The position numbers and the translations under genes are program-made. 64,000 nucleotides of DNA from Albula goreensis (taxonomy: Eukaryota > Chordata > Actinopteri > Albuliformes > Albulidae). Of the stretch, positions 35,426 to 47,480 are shown piece by piece. A model generated the notes under the pieces. That model did no database searches and was not told the DNA's origin. It saw only the letters and a program-made list of their open reading frames with translations. The stretch lies in assembly GCA_022829145.1 (NCBI GenBank), contig CM040751.1:6389364-6453363 (forward strand). Direction: 5' to 3'. Each line of letters starts with the position of its first letter. The first letter of the stretch is position 1.

Positions 35426-38400
35426 GAACCATTTCAATATATGGCTCTTGGGAAAGTTCCTCAATTTCTTTTGTAAAGAGGAGTTTCCTCCTCTCAAAGG
35501 AAGAGGTGCACAATCGTCTCTTCTCAAGCCTCATGGTATTTAAGCATCCCATTGCAGGAGAACAATCACCTCAGCTGATAATACAATCAATTAAAATGAA
35601 GCTTCTTTGTATGAGGGGTGACAACAAATTTAATTGTGTGTGCTAACATTTTACCTTTGTGATTGTTGCATTCTTGTTTCATTGTGTTGACACTTTTACT
35701 GCAGCACACTAGTGAGCTAGGAAGTTCTAATGAATCCTCAATGGAATAATAGTTATTCAGCTGTGCTGTTTGTCTTGTTAGGGTTATTTTGCACTTCTTG
35801 TGGAATAAAATGCATGACAATGAGGAGCACATCTTCTCTTAAGAGAATTGAGGTTTATTACAATGCACAAGGGAGAGACAAACTCAGGGACATTGGTGCC
35901 ACCTGTGCCCAGAATGTCTCTGCAGCCTGAAGTTTGTGATGCGGTGTGTTAAAATGCAGTACATGGCCATAAACTTCAAAGATTTACGACAAATGGATGA
36001 CTGGGAACGACTGGTTTCGGTCCTCGCTGGGGACCAAGAATGAGCCATTAGCAAGGTTGTGTTACAGACACTACAGTGATGGAAAATTTCTCGTTGATTG
36101 CTGGAGCTGACTCGGGACAAGGTGAAGATTTTGTACAGGAAAAATACAAAATAGAAAGTAGTACTGCCGTTGAACCATGAACAAGAAATGAAACATATTT
36201 TGGGGGAAACCAAAAACACCAACGATTTCTTAGATGAAGTGACAAATTGAATGCCAACAAAAGGCTTTTAAGTGTCAGTCATATGCTTCTGAAGTCATAT
36301 GTATCCTGTAATTGATATGGTTACCAGAGGGAGGGCCAGGGCTTCATGCTATCTTCCCTGATGCTAAAGGGACCTTCAGGACCATGGACAGCAGAGGTGT
36401 CGCACACACAGGCACAGCTGAGACTAATTGCTTAATGCTTCCTTCGGGCCTGTCTGCAAGCTATGCTTTTGAGGGAGGGCTTGGAAGGGTTCAACTGAAT
36501 ACAAGCGAGCTCTCATCTTTGAATCTGAAAGTTTGACTAGTCTTTGCTTCTCTTTTAAGCCTGATTTTTTTCTGCTTTTCTATCCCTATTTGCGGCCTTA
36601 TCTACTTGCAATTAAATTTTTATTTTATCGAAGAGATACACAAGATCTGAATGGTACACCAGACTGCAATGTGTTTTCTACCTGTTCTGCCAGACTGGTA
36701 TGGTAAAGCTTAATATGTCCATGGGTTCGGGGCAGACGCTCTTTCTGTGATTCTTGGGACTGTGTCGGGAAGATGGAAAAGAAAATTAAACTATTTACAA
36801 AAGTCGCTGAATGCGTTGTCGGGCAAAACCAGAGGCAGCAATAAATCTGAGCCAAGCTAACTGGGGGCCCTGCTCTGTCTCCAAGCCTCTGTCCTAATGA
36901 CAGCTGCTAATGGCTTTTTTAGCTTTAGGTTACCATCCTGGAGCTATTCAATTTCAGCACAGATACAATTACCAAAAATCCATTAAAATCAAATCGTTTC
37001 ACTTCTGTCTATCTAAGCAGTATTCCTTAAAGGTAAATTGAATCCATTTTCAATGATTGAGCATTTTGTTCTTTGTCCTTATCGTTGTACAGTTGTACAA
37101 ATATAGTTTAGTCGTATAGTTGATCCTCAGACAAACACACACTTAGGGATATGAGATATTTCCATCAACCATATTTGTTATTATGTTATTATCCTAATTC
37201 CCCTTTCATGTCATCTGGCATTATTTATGAAGTATGTTACTGTGTGCAAAAATGCAACAAAGCTACAAGTGTGTGTCAACAATATTTTCATGTATTTTTT
37301 TTAAAACTCTGCATTTTATTTACTCTCTACTCAATTTTATTTAATTGTGTGGCCTGAAGACACACAATTTTTTCCACATCAAACATTACTGAATTCACAA
37401 AAACTTTTTTTTTTTTTAAATCAATACGAAATCCATCACTGTTAAAGAACATGACAGTTTACACCTTATCGCTGTTAAAATGCATTTCAGCTGTCTCTCA
37501 GTTCTCCGTATGTGGCTCATGTTTCCTTGCTCGGCAGGTAGAGTGTGTCCAGAGAGAGAAAAACTGAAGAAAGGTTCTGCAATTATTCATTCTGTTCTTG
37601 GGGACGTCACATAGCCAGCAAACAGCCAAAAATAGTCCCGTTTTTCTCTGTTTAGGAATTGCATTGTACATATCAAGCATGTAACTGACTGGAGAACGAG
37701 CACTTCCAGACCATCTGAGAGACCAAAATGTGAATAAAAGAAGCTTCCCATGATGCATTTCTCAGAATAAAAGGACATGTGAGGATTTAATGACAAGTAA
37801 TATCCTCATTGGACCTTTAAGATTTTGTGTTACCGAGCCTTGAACTGAATAAAATAATCAGTGCCAGTCATTATACAGTCGCTTCTGAGGAGAAAAAAGA
37901 CCCTTAGTCTCAGTGGATAACCTGATTCATTCATGAGCTAAATACCCAAAGCTAGATAAGAATTCATGCAGTCTAATGGAGTTAAATGATCCGGATATAT
38001 AGAATATCTTTTCCTATGGCAAATATTCAAGGCAAATGTAAAATCACTCCCCATCGTAAAATTACAAATGCACATTCACGGTTAAGGTTTGGATTTTCCT
38101 GTCAACTCTGTAAATCACAGATCAGAATCACAGAGAAAAACATTGTGTTCGTGCCGTGACTAATGTCTTACAATATTCTTTGTTTAATTTTAAGAGTCCG
38201 CTTTGGGTCAAATGCTCTCATTCAGTGTAATGTGTACTTTTATCATAGCTGATTTCACTCAGAACATTTTATTGCAAAACGATTTGGAAACACCCATTGT
38301 GTCTGGAGACTCGCTTGCTGGGCCACCCACACACATACATGCACCACTGCCGATGAAATGTGCGCTCTCCACTGTCGCGCTCGCCCACAAACCTGTGATT

Positions 38401-38979
38401 ATTTTACACTCTACAGGCCACACAGCACTGAAGGAGAGAGGTATTACTTACTGAAGGTGAATCCGATCGCTCACCTATGTCAACCGATCGTCTGCTGGCA
38501 AGTGGAGTATCATTGTTTGGTACTAATCAAACAGTAACCCTTAAATACAACTTGCAGCGAGGCAAGAGGCTAATGTATGTGTGTCTGCATGTGTACAAAT
38601 GTTTGCTATTTTTTCATGTTATGTATGTTTTCAGGTGACTGAATTACAATGGCAGAAAAGGAAGCTCAAAGTGGAATGCGGCAGAACGCTTACTTGACCT
38701 ACGTTATGTAAACGGTTTCAGACTTACTCTGCTTGTCAACATGGTACTGCACCATAAGTGGCTTCATTCCTGAAAAAAGTTATATGTAGGTGTATAACAC
38801 TGCAGGGTATGTATTCCACTCCTCTGACACTTTTGCATCAACCAATGTCTTCCAGGCACATCTTTGGTTTAAATTATTGAAATATATTGCTGTTCTAGAT
38901 CTGTGGATCCTTTTCATTTGTCAGTAGCAGAGAAAAGAAAAAGTCTCTGCCATACATTTTTTTTTCCTCCACAAACTTC
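35426..38979. other. Long non-coding stretch
   Basis: About 3.5 kb with no gene I would defend. A 7-bp hairpin AGAGGAG-TTTC-CTCCTCT lies at 35477-35494. The stretch at 36900-37070 (CAATTACC, CCATTAAAATC) has some regulatory texture. Open frames of 60-112 codons on both strands have no domain. Confidence 0.5.
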
Positions 38980-38984
38980 ACGTT

Positions 38985-39250
38985 AAGTTAACATCTGGCT
39001 TTCCTTCTGTTGTTCACTTGAGTGAATCGGTCCTGTGCCCCGTCATGGCCTTCCCTGTCATCCGCAGTCATCGTCTCCCTTCCGCTCCAGCCCGCACAGC
39101 GGTAGGCCCGCGATTTCACTGCAGGCGCCGTGACCCCTGAACCCCCAACAGGACAGGGAATGAAACGGGGAACCAACGCTCCCTCTTCTGTCTGTCCGCC
39201 CCCTTCCAGCCACAGATGTGCTTCGTGAAAGCCCATACCTGTCACCTCAG
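38985..39250. other. GC- and CpG-richer patch
   Basis: Words such as AGGCCCGCGATTTCACTGC, CAGGCGCCGTGACCCC and GTCCGCCCCC raise CpG above the surroundings, though well short of a CpG island by length. The 85-codon minus-strand frame across it has no domain. It could be a regulatory element. Confidence 0.3.
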
Positions 39251-39939
39251 GCTACCCCCTTCATATTGTTCTGCCAGACTGCACCTCAAACGCCTCATAT
39301 ATAATTAATGCCATCAATAAGTGGGCACCGTGTCGGAGGAGTTTGGTCTCCCGTATCCTCCAGTGAGGCAGGTTTCCTTCTCTCCAAGTTAGGAGGCATT
39401 CATGCTGAAAGGGCACTGTCGTGCCACTGCCCCAAAAAAAGTGGGTCTTTCTCCATACTTTGTCTGGTCTATTTTGGTGACTTGCGATGCCCTTCCCTTT
39501 TAGAACTGAAGTTTAGAAGGTAGAAAGTAAAAAGCAAAAAAGTCTTCAGTTACTGTGCAATTTCTAATCCTTAACAAAAGCTAAGACCAGAAGAAGGTTT
39601 CTTTGTTGTTACTGTGAACAATAGTTGTGATTACTTTCTGTCAAAATGTGCCATCTTTGCTGTGAAGAGCCAGTCCTTTCAGCAGATAAAATGCATCTCT
39701 ACAAAAAGCCAGCAGGAGAAGGTGAAGGTCCGGTTGCTCTGCTCTGCATGCTAGCAAATCTAACCAGTGAACGCCAATGCTATTGCTGGCGATATCATCA
39801 TCAATCAATTAGTTAATCCCCATGGTTTAGATCCTGAGCTCCAAACAATTGTAAAATAGAGGAATTAACTGGAGGACAAGGGCAATAACACTGTGACACA
39901 CAGCAATGTGTGTGTTTGGGGGGGTGTAGTGGTATGGGG
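39251..39939. other. Non-coding, no gene seen
   Basis: Unique sequence; a G-rich stretch (39918-39945) marks its right edge. No repeat family recognised. Confidence 0.55.
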
Positions 39940-40235
39940 GTGGCTGGTGATTGTTCGCTGAATTGTGCCACTGTGTTGTAATCTGTTATCTCATTGTTAG
40001 CAGGGATAAGGATGAAGCCGTCTCACTGAGCCTCAGCAAACACAGGGCATGGACAGGGGATTGCTGGATTGCATTTAATTGGAAAATCGCATTCCAGATG
40101 CAGGGAGATTTCCATTGCCTTTGCGCCTTCTGCAGCCTCAGGAGGAGCGAATGGGGAGGACACCTTAACCTCATGCAGCTGAGGAGTGAACGGAAGTGCA
40201 CTGCCTAAAGTTATTTCCATTAAAAGTTTACTGAA
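39940..40235. promoter_or_regulatory. Candidate conserved non-coding block
   Basis: Repeat-free sequence with GGATTGCATTTAATTGG, TCATTGTTAGCAGG and CAGCTG-type E-box words (CATGCAGCTGAGG). Frames of 71-85 codons run simultaneously on both strands, which is common in conserved non-coding DNA and argues against either being a gene. Confidence 0.3.
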
Positions 40236-41419
40236 ACGCTTCATCTTTGGTGATTATATTTTAATGGAAGGTTATCTTCCAACTTTGAATGTTTCTATGA
40301 AACCAAATTAATTCATCAATAATAGCAAAGAGGAGAACGGAATGTTAAATTAATATGTTGTAATTTAAAACTTGTATTTTCATTTAATTGTACAATTTTA
40401 TGCTAAAATAATACTTAAAAATGAATGTATCAATGTTCTTACATTTGAACAAAAGGGGCTTTTTCATAATTATATCCTATACGCAATTAAATGAGTATAT
40501 TAGTTTGTTTTCATTATGCATTCTTTTGTTTTTGAATGCAGGGCAGACAGGCAAAGATGGCAGAAATGCCATTTTGAAACATGCGGTCAATAAGATAGGA
40601 AATATACAACAGACAGTCAAGCCTTGATCTTGAGTTTTAGTATCGAGCTGGCATGTATTCCTCCGAATATTTTCATGGATATTACTCCCGCAATTATAAC
40701 ACATTTTGCGGAATTCGAGTTGACACTATGGTCCTGCTGCTTCAGACCCAGCATTTGTGACTGCAGCGCTTTCAACCAATCACAGGGGGGTATTCATTTT
40801 TAGCATTCTCCAATGTAGGCCTCAATTCAAGTTCACAATGAATTAGTTTTTACGTACAGACGTGTTCATATTTTTGAGTGCATAAGGTAACCTTTTTTTT
40901 TTGCCTCTTGATCAAGCAAAATGTTTTGTTTTTTGTTGGCAAACAGTTTAATTTAGCATTTGACTCAATCCAAGAACCAAAGTACCAAGCATAACTAAAT
41001 ACCTCCCATCCAGGACACCATTGTACTGTGTTTGTGATGTACAAAAAAAAAAACATACCCTCTATCAGAGAAATGTATGACTCTTTCTGAACCAGTTGTT
41101 TCAAGACTACAGGTTCTTCGGGTCAGCGGCTGTGCAGGGAAGCAAATCATGATAACACAATCATGAGGTGACCCGCAGTGACAAGTTCAGGTCAGCACAG
41201 GGCCATTGACCCAAAACCTATTTAATTCAAGGAGTGCTGCTGGATATTTTATTCTAGCTTTACTGGAGACTGCAACCACAGCCTTTCCATGGCAGGGAAG
41301 AAACGGGTGAGATAAAGCAGTGTGGTGTTTATTATTTAAAAGATGGCCAGAAGTGCTCATAGGATGTGGCAGCAGCCGCACTTAAGGATCTTTTTTTTGC
41401 ACGGTGATAAACAGAACAT
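40236..41419. other. AT-rich non-coding stretch
   Basis: AT-rich with T and A runs near 40892-40902 and 41042-41053. No gene or repeat family recognised. Confidence 0.55.
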
Positions 41420-42073
41420 AAAGTTAAAGAGTAAAACAGCAGAGCCCAATGAGAGCATTTTTATCTACTATCAAGATAATGCATAGGTTCATTGGGCAAC
41501 ATGATATTAGAAAATGCACCTTCTCTTATCACAACTCAACGGCATAGCTATAAATTATTAAATTCCTATTAACACAAAACAGAATGTACATACATGCATA
41601 AAAATCCACACTCAGAATAGATGTGGTGCACTGTAAATTCCCATATAAACATTTTTATAGTGCTGTTTGTCGGGAGCAATTAAAAAATGCATCCATATAC
41701 CTTGCCATCACCTTATCAATGCTTTTGTGGCCATTCAATTAGTACAAAATATTAGTGACTGTAAAATTTTATCCGGGCAAAGTTTTGTAGCCTGTCACAT
41801 GTAATGAACGCATGGCAATGTATGGCTTTCCTTGGGTTGTGTCTCACAACTCAATTGGAGCCTTGCTGAGAATGCAAACAATTTAAATCAAATACCTCCT
41901 TGTGCAATTAGTATACATGAGAAATTCCCAGAGCTATTAAAGGTATACTTAAATGAGACATTAATTAGCTTCATTAGCTTCTGCTAAAAAAAAAAAAAAA
42001 AAAAAAAAAAAACAATGACGATGGTAATTGAACTACCGTATTAATTTCTTATCTAAATTGGCAGGATCCCTTA
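41420..42073. promoter_or_regulatory. Candidate conserved non-coding cluster
   Basis: About 650 bp rich in homeodomain cores (AGACATTAATTAGC and CTTCATTAGC at 41957-41980, GGTAATTGAACTACCG, CGTATTAATTTC). It is interrupted by a 27-base A run at 41986-42012. Apart from that run there are no repeats and no long frame on either strand, which is unusual for such AT content. Confidence 0.4.
41986..42012. repeat. A homopolymer, 27 bases
   Basis: The longest A run in the window. No retrotransposon body or processed transcript lies upstream; it sits between two TAAT-rich segments. Confidence 0.9.
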
Positions 42074-42127
42074 ATGTGCATCAGTAAGGAGCTGAATTCT
42101 TGAGAGAATTACATCACTGATGCACAT
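42074..42127. other. Nested inverted repeat (hairpin or cruciform)
   Basis: Outer arms ATGTGCATCAGT (42074-42085) and ACTGATGCACAT (42116-42127) are perfect over 12 bp. Inside them a second hairpin AATTCT-TGAG-AGAATT spans 42095-42110. The whole 54-bp figure is symmetric at two levels. The stem is too short for a typical microRNA precursor. Confidence 0.65.
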
Positions 42128-42132
42128 ATCGA

Positions 42133-43860
42133 GTGAGAGTCGTGCAAACACAAATGTTCATACACTCCAATAAACAACTGTATGATTCGTCTGAGCCAAT
42201 CGCAGACAGCAAAATTTCCCTTGTCAATTTGAGTTTGCAAAACAGGTATCGCACAAGGAACCTGGCAGCTGGAGAATCTTCCCAACCAATGTTCCCTACA
42301 TTAAGTCTTGAGGATGATGTTTACGTTCATTATGTTCATTGGAACAGTGAGAGGAATACTCAGTATAAACAAATCAATTCCTTGGAGCAACAAACTGATA
42401 CCTCAGATAGCTGATTTCTTCCTGTCAACAAGTTAACCTGCAACTTTATACAGTTCAAGTGCACATAATATCTATGAATACAGTTGAAAGAGGTAAGCAG
42501 TTTGAGGACTGATGGTAGAATTGATATTCAATATCAGTAGCTGCTGCTCATGCTAGCCAGCACTGGCTTCAAGTAGCATTTGTTGTGTACTGAAATGTTT
42601 TTCTGTGTTATACTTAGTTTTTCTGGTGCATCAGAGTTCAAAAATTGACATGTAAATTGTTAGTCATTTTGGGTGGAACAGATCATTTCCATTCTCACCT
42701 CATTTTTCATTGAAACCTCACCTAAAAATGGTTTCATGGATTTGCACAAGTGACAAAGCTGTTCTGCTTGTAGAGTTAGCAAGTAAATGAGGGGTCATTT
42801 GATTACTTATTCCTCTGGTTCCAGGAAATCCTTCATGACAACTCTCTGCTTCTGCTTTCATTCTGCTTTCTGCTTTTTATTTGTTCAACTGAAGCAGAAT
42901 CAGGAAATAAGGGAATTTTTGATTGAATCAAACCATTTTAAGGATGAAAAAATGTATATCTGAAGAGAGCCATTATAGAACACAATAACTGTAAATTCAT
43001 CTCTATGAAGCCTCACTTTCCCATTGCCATGACGTTTGGCACAGACACATCACCATTCCCAGGGTCCTCTGCTCAATTCTCAGCATCCGGCTTGAGTCAT
43101 GGCATCTTCACTGCACGCAGAATGTCAAGCAGAACATGTCTCAGCATCAGATAGAATTCATACGCATGTACTTCAGCTGACACATCAAAACCAATCACTT
43201 CCCCTTGGGGGTGGGGGGGTCTCATGACCAGTCATTCACCATTGCCAAAGGATCAAAACCAGGAATTTGCAAGCATTCGAGTGACATCTAAAAAGACTGA
43301 TCGTCCTAGAAAATTTCACAGTGGTGGCTTTGCAACCTCTCCTTGTCCATTGGCTGAGAACTTACAGAGAACAGTTTCCTTTGCGAAAGCATGCCTGAGC
43401 AGTTCTCATAATCCCCTGATCACCATGCTGCAATACAGCAGTCTTATTCTTTGCGAGGGAGATGAGAAGGATGTTCCTCGGTGTGACATCTTTGATTGTA
43501 TGAGCTGTGCCATCATCCAGGACGAGCAAAAAATAAGCCAGCACAATGTCTGTGTAGAACAGGGAGATGTCACACTTATTAAGCACTGCGGGTTCTGACT
43601 TTCCTCCGGTGACAAAAATTGTGTTTCGCTTCCCATTTGGTGAAGAGCTGTGTATATTTAATTTTCTCAGTTTTATGGCCAAACACACAAAGGTGAGACG
43701 AAAGAAGAAATCCAGTTAAACCCCTCCTCCATAGTGTCTCCTGCTGTTAAGTCACCTCTCATTTGGTTTTATTCATTGCCAGATCATTGTTTTTGTGAGA
43801 AAATATATTTGTTTTAGCATTTCTGTGTATTTATCTGTTTTTTTTCCCCTGGCAATCCAC
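42133..43860. other. Non-coding, no gene confirmed
   Basis: A 93-codon frame at 42133-42414 and a 124-codon frame at 43224-43598 have fairly even composition. Neither has a recognised domain or good flanking splice sites, and the second is opposed by a 108-codon minus-strand frame. A G-rich patch lies near 43206-43219. Confidence 0.45.
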
Positions 43861-43865
43861 TTCAG

Positions 43866-44023
43866 TATGTGAAAGCTTGAAAATGTGAAAATGCTTATTC
43901 GGAAATCAGTTGCACACAGGTGAAATGAACGCTTCATCTTTTGACCACTTCGCCGACCCACCTCTTTACGGTAATCTCATGAGATCTGGATTCAATCCAG
44001 TGTACCTTTTCTTTGATATGGAA
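43866..44023 (+). CDS. Possible small first coding exon, unproven
   Basis: A pyrimidine-rich tract (near 43837-43852) leads to CACTTCAG ending at 43865, a good acceptor. An exon from 43866 would carry a short untranslated part and an ATG at 43925 in fair context (GTGAAATGA). A 33-codon open frame follows, beginning MNASSFDHFADPPLYG, and ends exactly at a strong donor GAA/GTAAGT (44024-44029) in phase 0. I do not recognise the protein. No matching neighbouring exon is visible within the window. Chance agreement of these signals in 64 kb is quite possible, so confidence is low. Confidence 0.2.
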
Positions 44024-44029
44024 GTAAGT

Positions 44030-46049
44030 ATTCTTGTTTTTCTCTTGCAAATACAACTACAAATATTGAATTGTGACCCATGCAGTGTTGGCAACTTCAA
44101 ACCCTTGAACAACTTTCTAAGTCTTTCACTTCCTCTCAATCTTTCAAATTTCTAAAAACAAAAGCAGTTAGAAATAAATCTCAGTCCTCTTTCAGACCAT
44201 TTAGCAAAATGCTCATGTTTTGACTTCCAGAGCATTTGCTGACTAATTGGCTTTAGAGGTTCCATCTTACATAACTTTTTTTTTGGTGCTTGCTGTTCAC
44301 TTCACAAGGAAGCACACACCCTCCCTTCTCCAGTTAGAGTGTAAAACCGGTTCAATAGATGCATATTGATGATATGAAAATGAAAATTTACATATGACAT
44401 CCAAGCAGCCATCTGAGCAGCCAATAGCTGCTTTCCCTTGTCCCCAGTGGGTGTGAGGGTTCCGCTTTTCTTGAAAGGCTATACATTCTACCCCATAATT
44501 TGAATTGAAAATGTCTCCATTTTCATTTTCTGCAATTTCTGTTGATTGCCACATTACATGTCATTGCATATGACCCGAATCGTTGAAGGCAGATTGGTAA
44601 ATCTGCATTAACAGTTTAAATCAGCGATGACGACTCTGCGCTTTAGGTCTGCACATTCTGTACACTCTAGGTAAAGTCAAAAGTGGTGCTTTGTCTTTAA
44701 CTGATTCTCAGTAAACCACCCCACTATGCAGTTTGGGTCAAAAATCATGGACAGAAAATACAAATACATCTCTGTGCATGATAAGAATCGTTACAAAAGC
44801 AAACTGATGTCGTCAAATACCAACCAAATTGATTTTCTGTATCATCTTGCAAAGTAAAAATGCTGTCCCTGACCTCAATCCAGAAAAGGCCTCGTTTTAT
44901 GTACAATATTTTTCTAAACTACAATAAATGTCTGAGTGTTATTTATTTGCCACTTATTGACTTGGGCCTGAACCCCTCACTAGATTCGGGCCATGGGTTT
45001 TACAAGTTTGTGTGAATGCCCTCTGGGCATTATTCCTGGACTTCTCTCATTCTGGGCTTTGGCACACCACTAACAATCTATGTTCAGCGCAACTGTTTTA
45101 TTATTTAATTCCACATGTTCCTGAGGTCTGACCTTGTAGGTCAGCAGCCAGCCCTGCGGATCTTTTACTATGGACCAGGGGATTCCAGGGGATTGGTTCA
45201 ATTACCCTTTTCTGTCCAATGAGCTGCTACTGGGAGTTTGAAAGTAGTTTCTGCAGACCTCATAAATGGAATTCCACAAGTGCTGCGTGATGGGAAATTA
45301 CAACAGTGAGATTTTTTTTTTTTTTTATTGCTGGTTCCACATTGCAAAGAAAAAAAAGGTGGTTGAGCAAATACTTGAGCAACGTAAGCAGAACTAAGCG
45401 TGGGTCAGAGTCTTTATGGAACCACCAGGCTGATAATCGCTACAAAATACCCCGCTCAAGGGGGATTAACAGAGATTAATGACTGTTTATTCAGAGGGCA
45501 ATTGTGTGACAGAGCTCTCGAGAAATCATATCACTATTGAGGTGTTTAATCTGCCCGCGCTGTACTTAGGGTTCACTTTTGCGAGATGCATGCCATGAAA
45601 TGCTGGTTGCCAAGGAAGGCACCATTGCAATGCCTCTGCATTTGTCATGGATATGGTAAATAAACAGCTATGGTCTTTTATACTTTTTAAAAATCTATTT
45701 AACTCTCTGGAGAATGTGCTAGGTGGGGACATGTCCACTGTGTGATGTTCAGCAGCCCCAATGGTCTTACCACGATCACTCCTTTGCTCCCACCCGCCCT
45801 TATCAAAAACCACACGCTGTTCTCTTTGCTTAAGGCCAGACTGGCTGTCCACATTCAGATGGGGTCACACTTAAGGCCATGCCTATCTATATCCCTATAC
45901 AATGCCCTGTGAAACCAGTTTGACACAGGTTAAGATTTACAACCTGGATTGGTAAACTGCCTTTACAATGTGGAACAAATTGATTAAGCAAATATCAAGC
46001 TGTTGAAGAGTACGCAATATGCCTTTGTTTTCCTTTCATGTGTGCACAA
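44030..46049. other. Non-coding, no gene seen
   Basis: About 2 kb of unique sequence. A perfect short palindrome, AATGCCC-TCT-GGGCATT, lies at 45015-45031, and a T run at 45311-45326. The part at 45540-45660 has some conserved-element texture. The 108-codon minus-strand frame (45526-45852) has no domain. Confidence 0.5.
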
Positions 46050-46700
46050 TCTTAGTGAGGAAATAATGCAACCATTTAATCTTCCAGTCATGGGTGTAAT
46101 GAGTCTGTTCGTTTAGCCAGGCGCACAGTCATCCAATGTATCATTGCAAAATAATCACCAAAGATTAGGAAATCCATACAGAGTAATGCATGTAATGTTA
46201 TTGCAGAATTATCATTGATTTCTGGAGGCAAATGGCAGGTAGCATGCTGTAAATAAGGTTCCCCCGCTTTCTTCAGATGAAGGATCCCGGGCCCTTCCTG
46301 ATTCCTTATGCTCAGCAAACAAAGGGAACCATCCATCCCCTATTCTGTTGTCTGCTCAACAGGCGAAATATCGATTGCCGATGACCTTGGAGCAAGGTTA
46401 AACGCACCGAACCCCAAGACACGAGAGTCAGCCTGAGTGATTCAGACCTGATGTTCTTGTGATATAGCCGTATCAGCCTGCCCGTTTGCGGACGCGGGTT
46501 ATTCGCCAAGTAAATCATCGCAAAGCTTGAGCCTTCAGTGAAACATTTTCATTTTGATCTGTGATGGGAACTCGTTTATTTGTACTTCTCATTGCTTGAA
46601 GCCACACAAAAAAATTAATATCTCATCCTTGGTGACGGGGTTAAGGTTTCCACCTTCCAGGGCACCATTCAAATAATTAATATTCATAATTACAGAAGAA
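46050..46700. promoter_or_regulatory. Candidate conserved non-coding block
   Basis: CpG-keeping words (CGAAATATCGATTGCCGATG, AACGCACCGAACCCC, GTTTGCGGACGCGGG) at 46360-46510 and TAAT-type words around 46670-46700 (CAAATAATTAATATTC). Antisense short frames here do not look coding. Texture-based call. Confidence 0.35.
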
Positions 46701-46958
46701 ATTACAGGAGGTGATCAATACCTTCAAATTTATGTTTTAATTAACAGAGGTCATGATTTTTGGAAAAGCTCACAGGCATATATGTTGCAAACAAGCACTT
46801 GCAGTATGTACTATTTACAACAAGATCTTACACAAAAATGTTCATCTTGCAAATGCTTGTTCACAACATATACCAGAAAACATGTCACTTTTAACCTTCA
46901 GGCTTGATCTATGTTTTGAGTTACGCAGTCTCATCAGAAGATTGCTGTAACTGAATGT
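46701..46958. other. Non-coding, no gene seen
   Basis: Short unique interval leading up to the CTCF-like motif; a 65-codon frame here lacks domains. Confidence 0.5.
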
Positions 46959-46972
46959 CTGCCCTCTGCTGG
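46959..46972 (-). promoter_or_regulatory. CTCF consensus motif, minus orientation
   Basis: Plus-strand CTGCCCTCTGCTGG reads CCAGCAGAGGGCAG on the minus strand and fits CCASYAGRKGGCRS at all 14 positions. It is not inside a repeat I recognise. It faces away from the plus-oriented motif at 49170-49183. Confidence 0.6.
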
Positions 46973-47239
46973 TCCCCTGCAGAAGTGCATTGTTGGTGTG
47001 GATCAGGAGGTCATATGACTGGCTGCCTCCTTTCAGTCTTGTGTTTATTACAAGGGAGCTAAAGTGAAGAAATACAGACTGAAACTTCAAGGGCTTGGCA
47101 TTGACAGTGTTCGAGACACACCAAGTGGTACTCGGCCAAACACAGCGAGTCTCGTCACAAGGTTGAAGTCCGAGTTTTTATTCCCTCAGAATAGGGAGGC
47201 AGTCTTTTCTGCCATTAGAAGAGGAGGAGAAAAGTGAGA
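46973..47239. other. Non-coding, no gene seen
   Basis: Unique sequence; nothing recognised. Confidence 0.5.
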
Positions 47240-47480
47240 AGTAAGCAAATAGAATCTACTTTCTAACCTTTAGTGATGCGACCGAGCCTCCCCGCTCGCA
47301 CGGCATCAACTGTCTCATCAGTTAAGAGTCGGCCGTGCTAATGTCAGGCATGATTTATGAAGAATCCCTCGTGGGGAAGATTAGCTGTCCAGGATGATTC
47401 CTGGAGAGGACCGTCCTTTAAAGTATCACGCTCAGATGAAATAGTGGAGGTGGTACTTTGAGGCAGTTTGTTTCCTTGGG
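47240..47480. promoter_or_regulatory. Candidate conserved block with HOX-PBX-like word
   Basis: CpG-keeping (AGTGATGCGACCGAGCC, CCGCTCGCACGGC, GAGTCGGCCGTGC) and includes CATGATTTATGA at about 47350-47360, a HOX-PBX type sequence. Repeat-free. Texture and motif only. Confidence 0.35.

Noticed and set aside
41986-42012. Poly-A tail of a processed pseudogene or LINE
   Set aside because: The sequence upstream shows no transcript-like or LINE-like body; it is homeodomain-rich intergenic DNA.
42133-42414. 93-codon plus-strand frame after the nested hairpin
   Set aside because: Even residue mix but no domain, no convincing initiation or splice signals; kept only as a note.
43224-43598. 124-codon plus-strand frame
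   Set aside because: Fairly even composition, but opposed by a 108-codon minus frame, with no recognised domain and no splice context.
45015-45031. CTCF-like core in AATGCCCTCTGGGCATT
   Set aside because: The GAGGGC core is present but the CCASY half is not; this is better described as a short palindrome.
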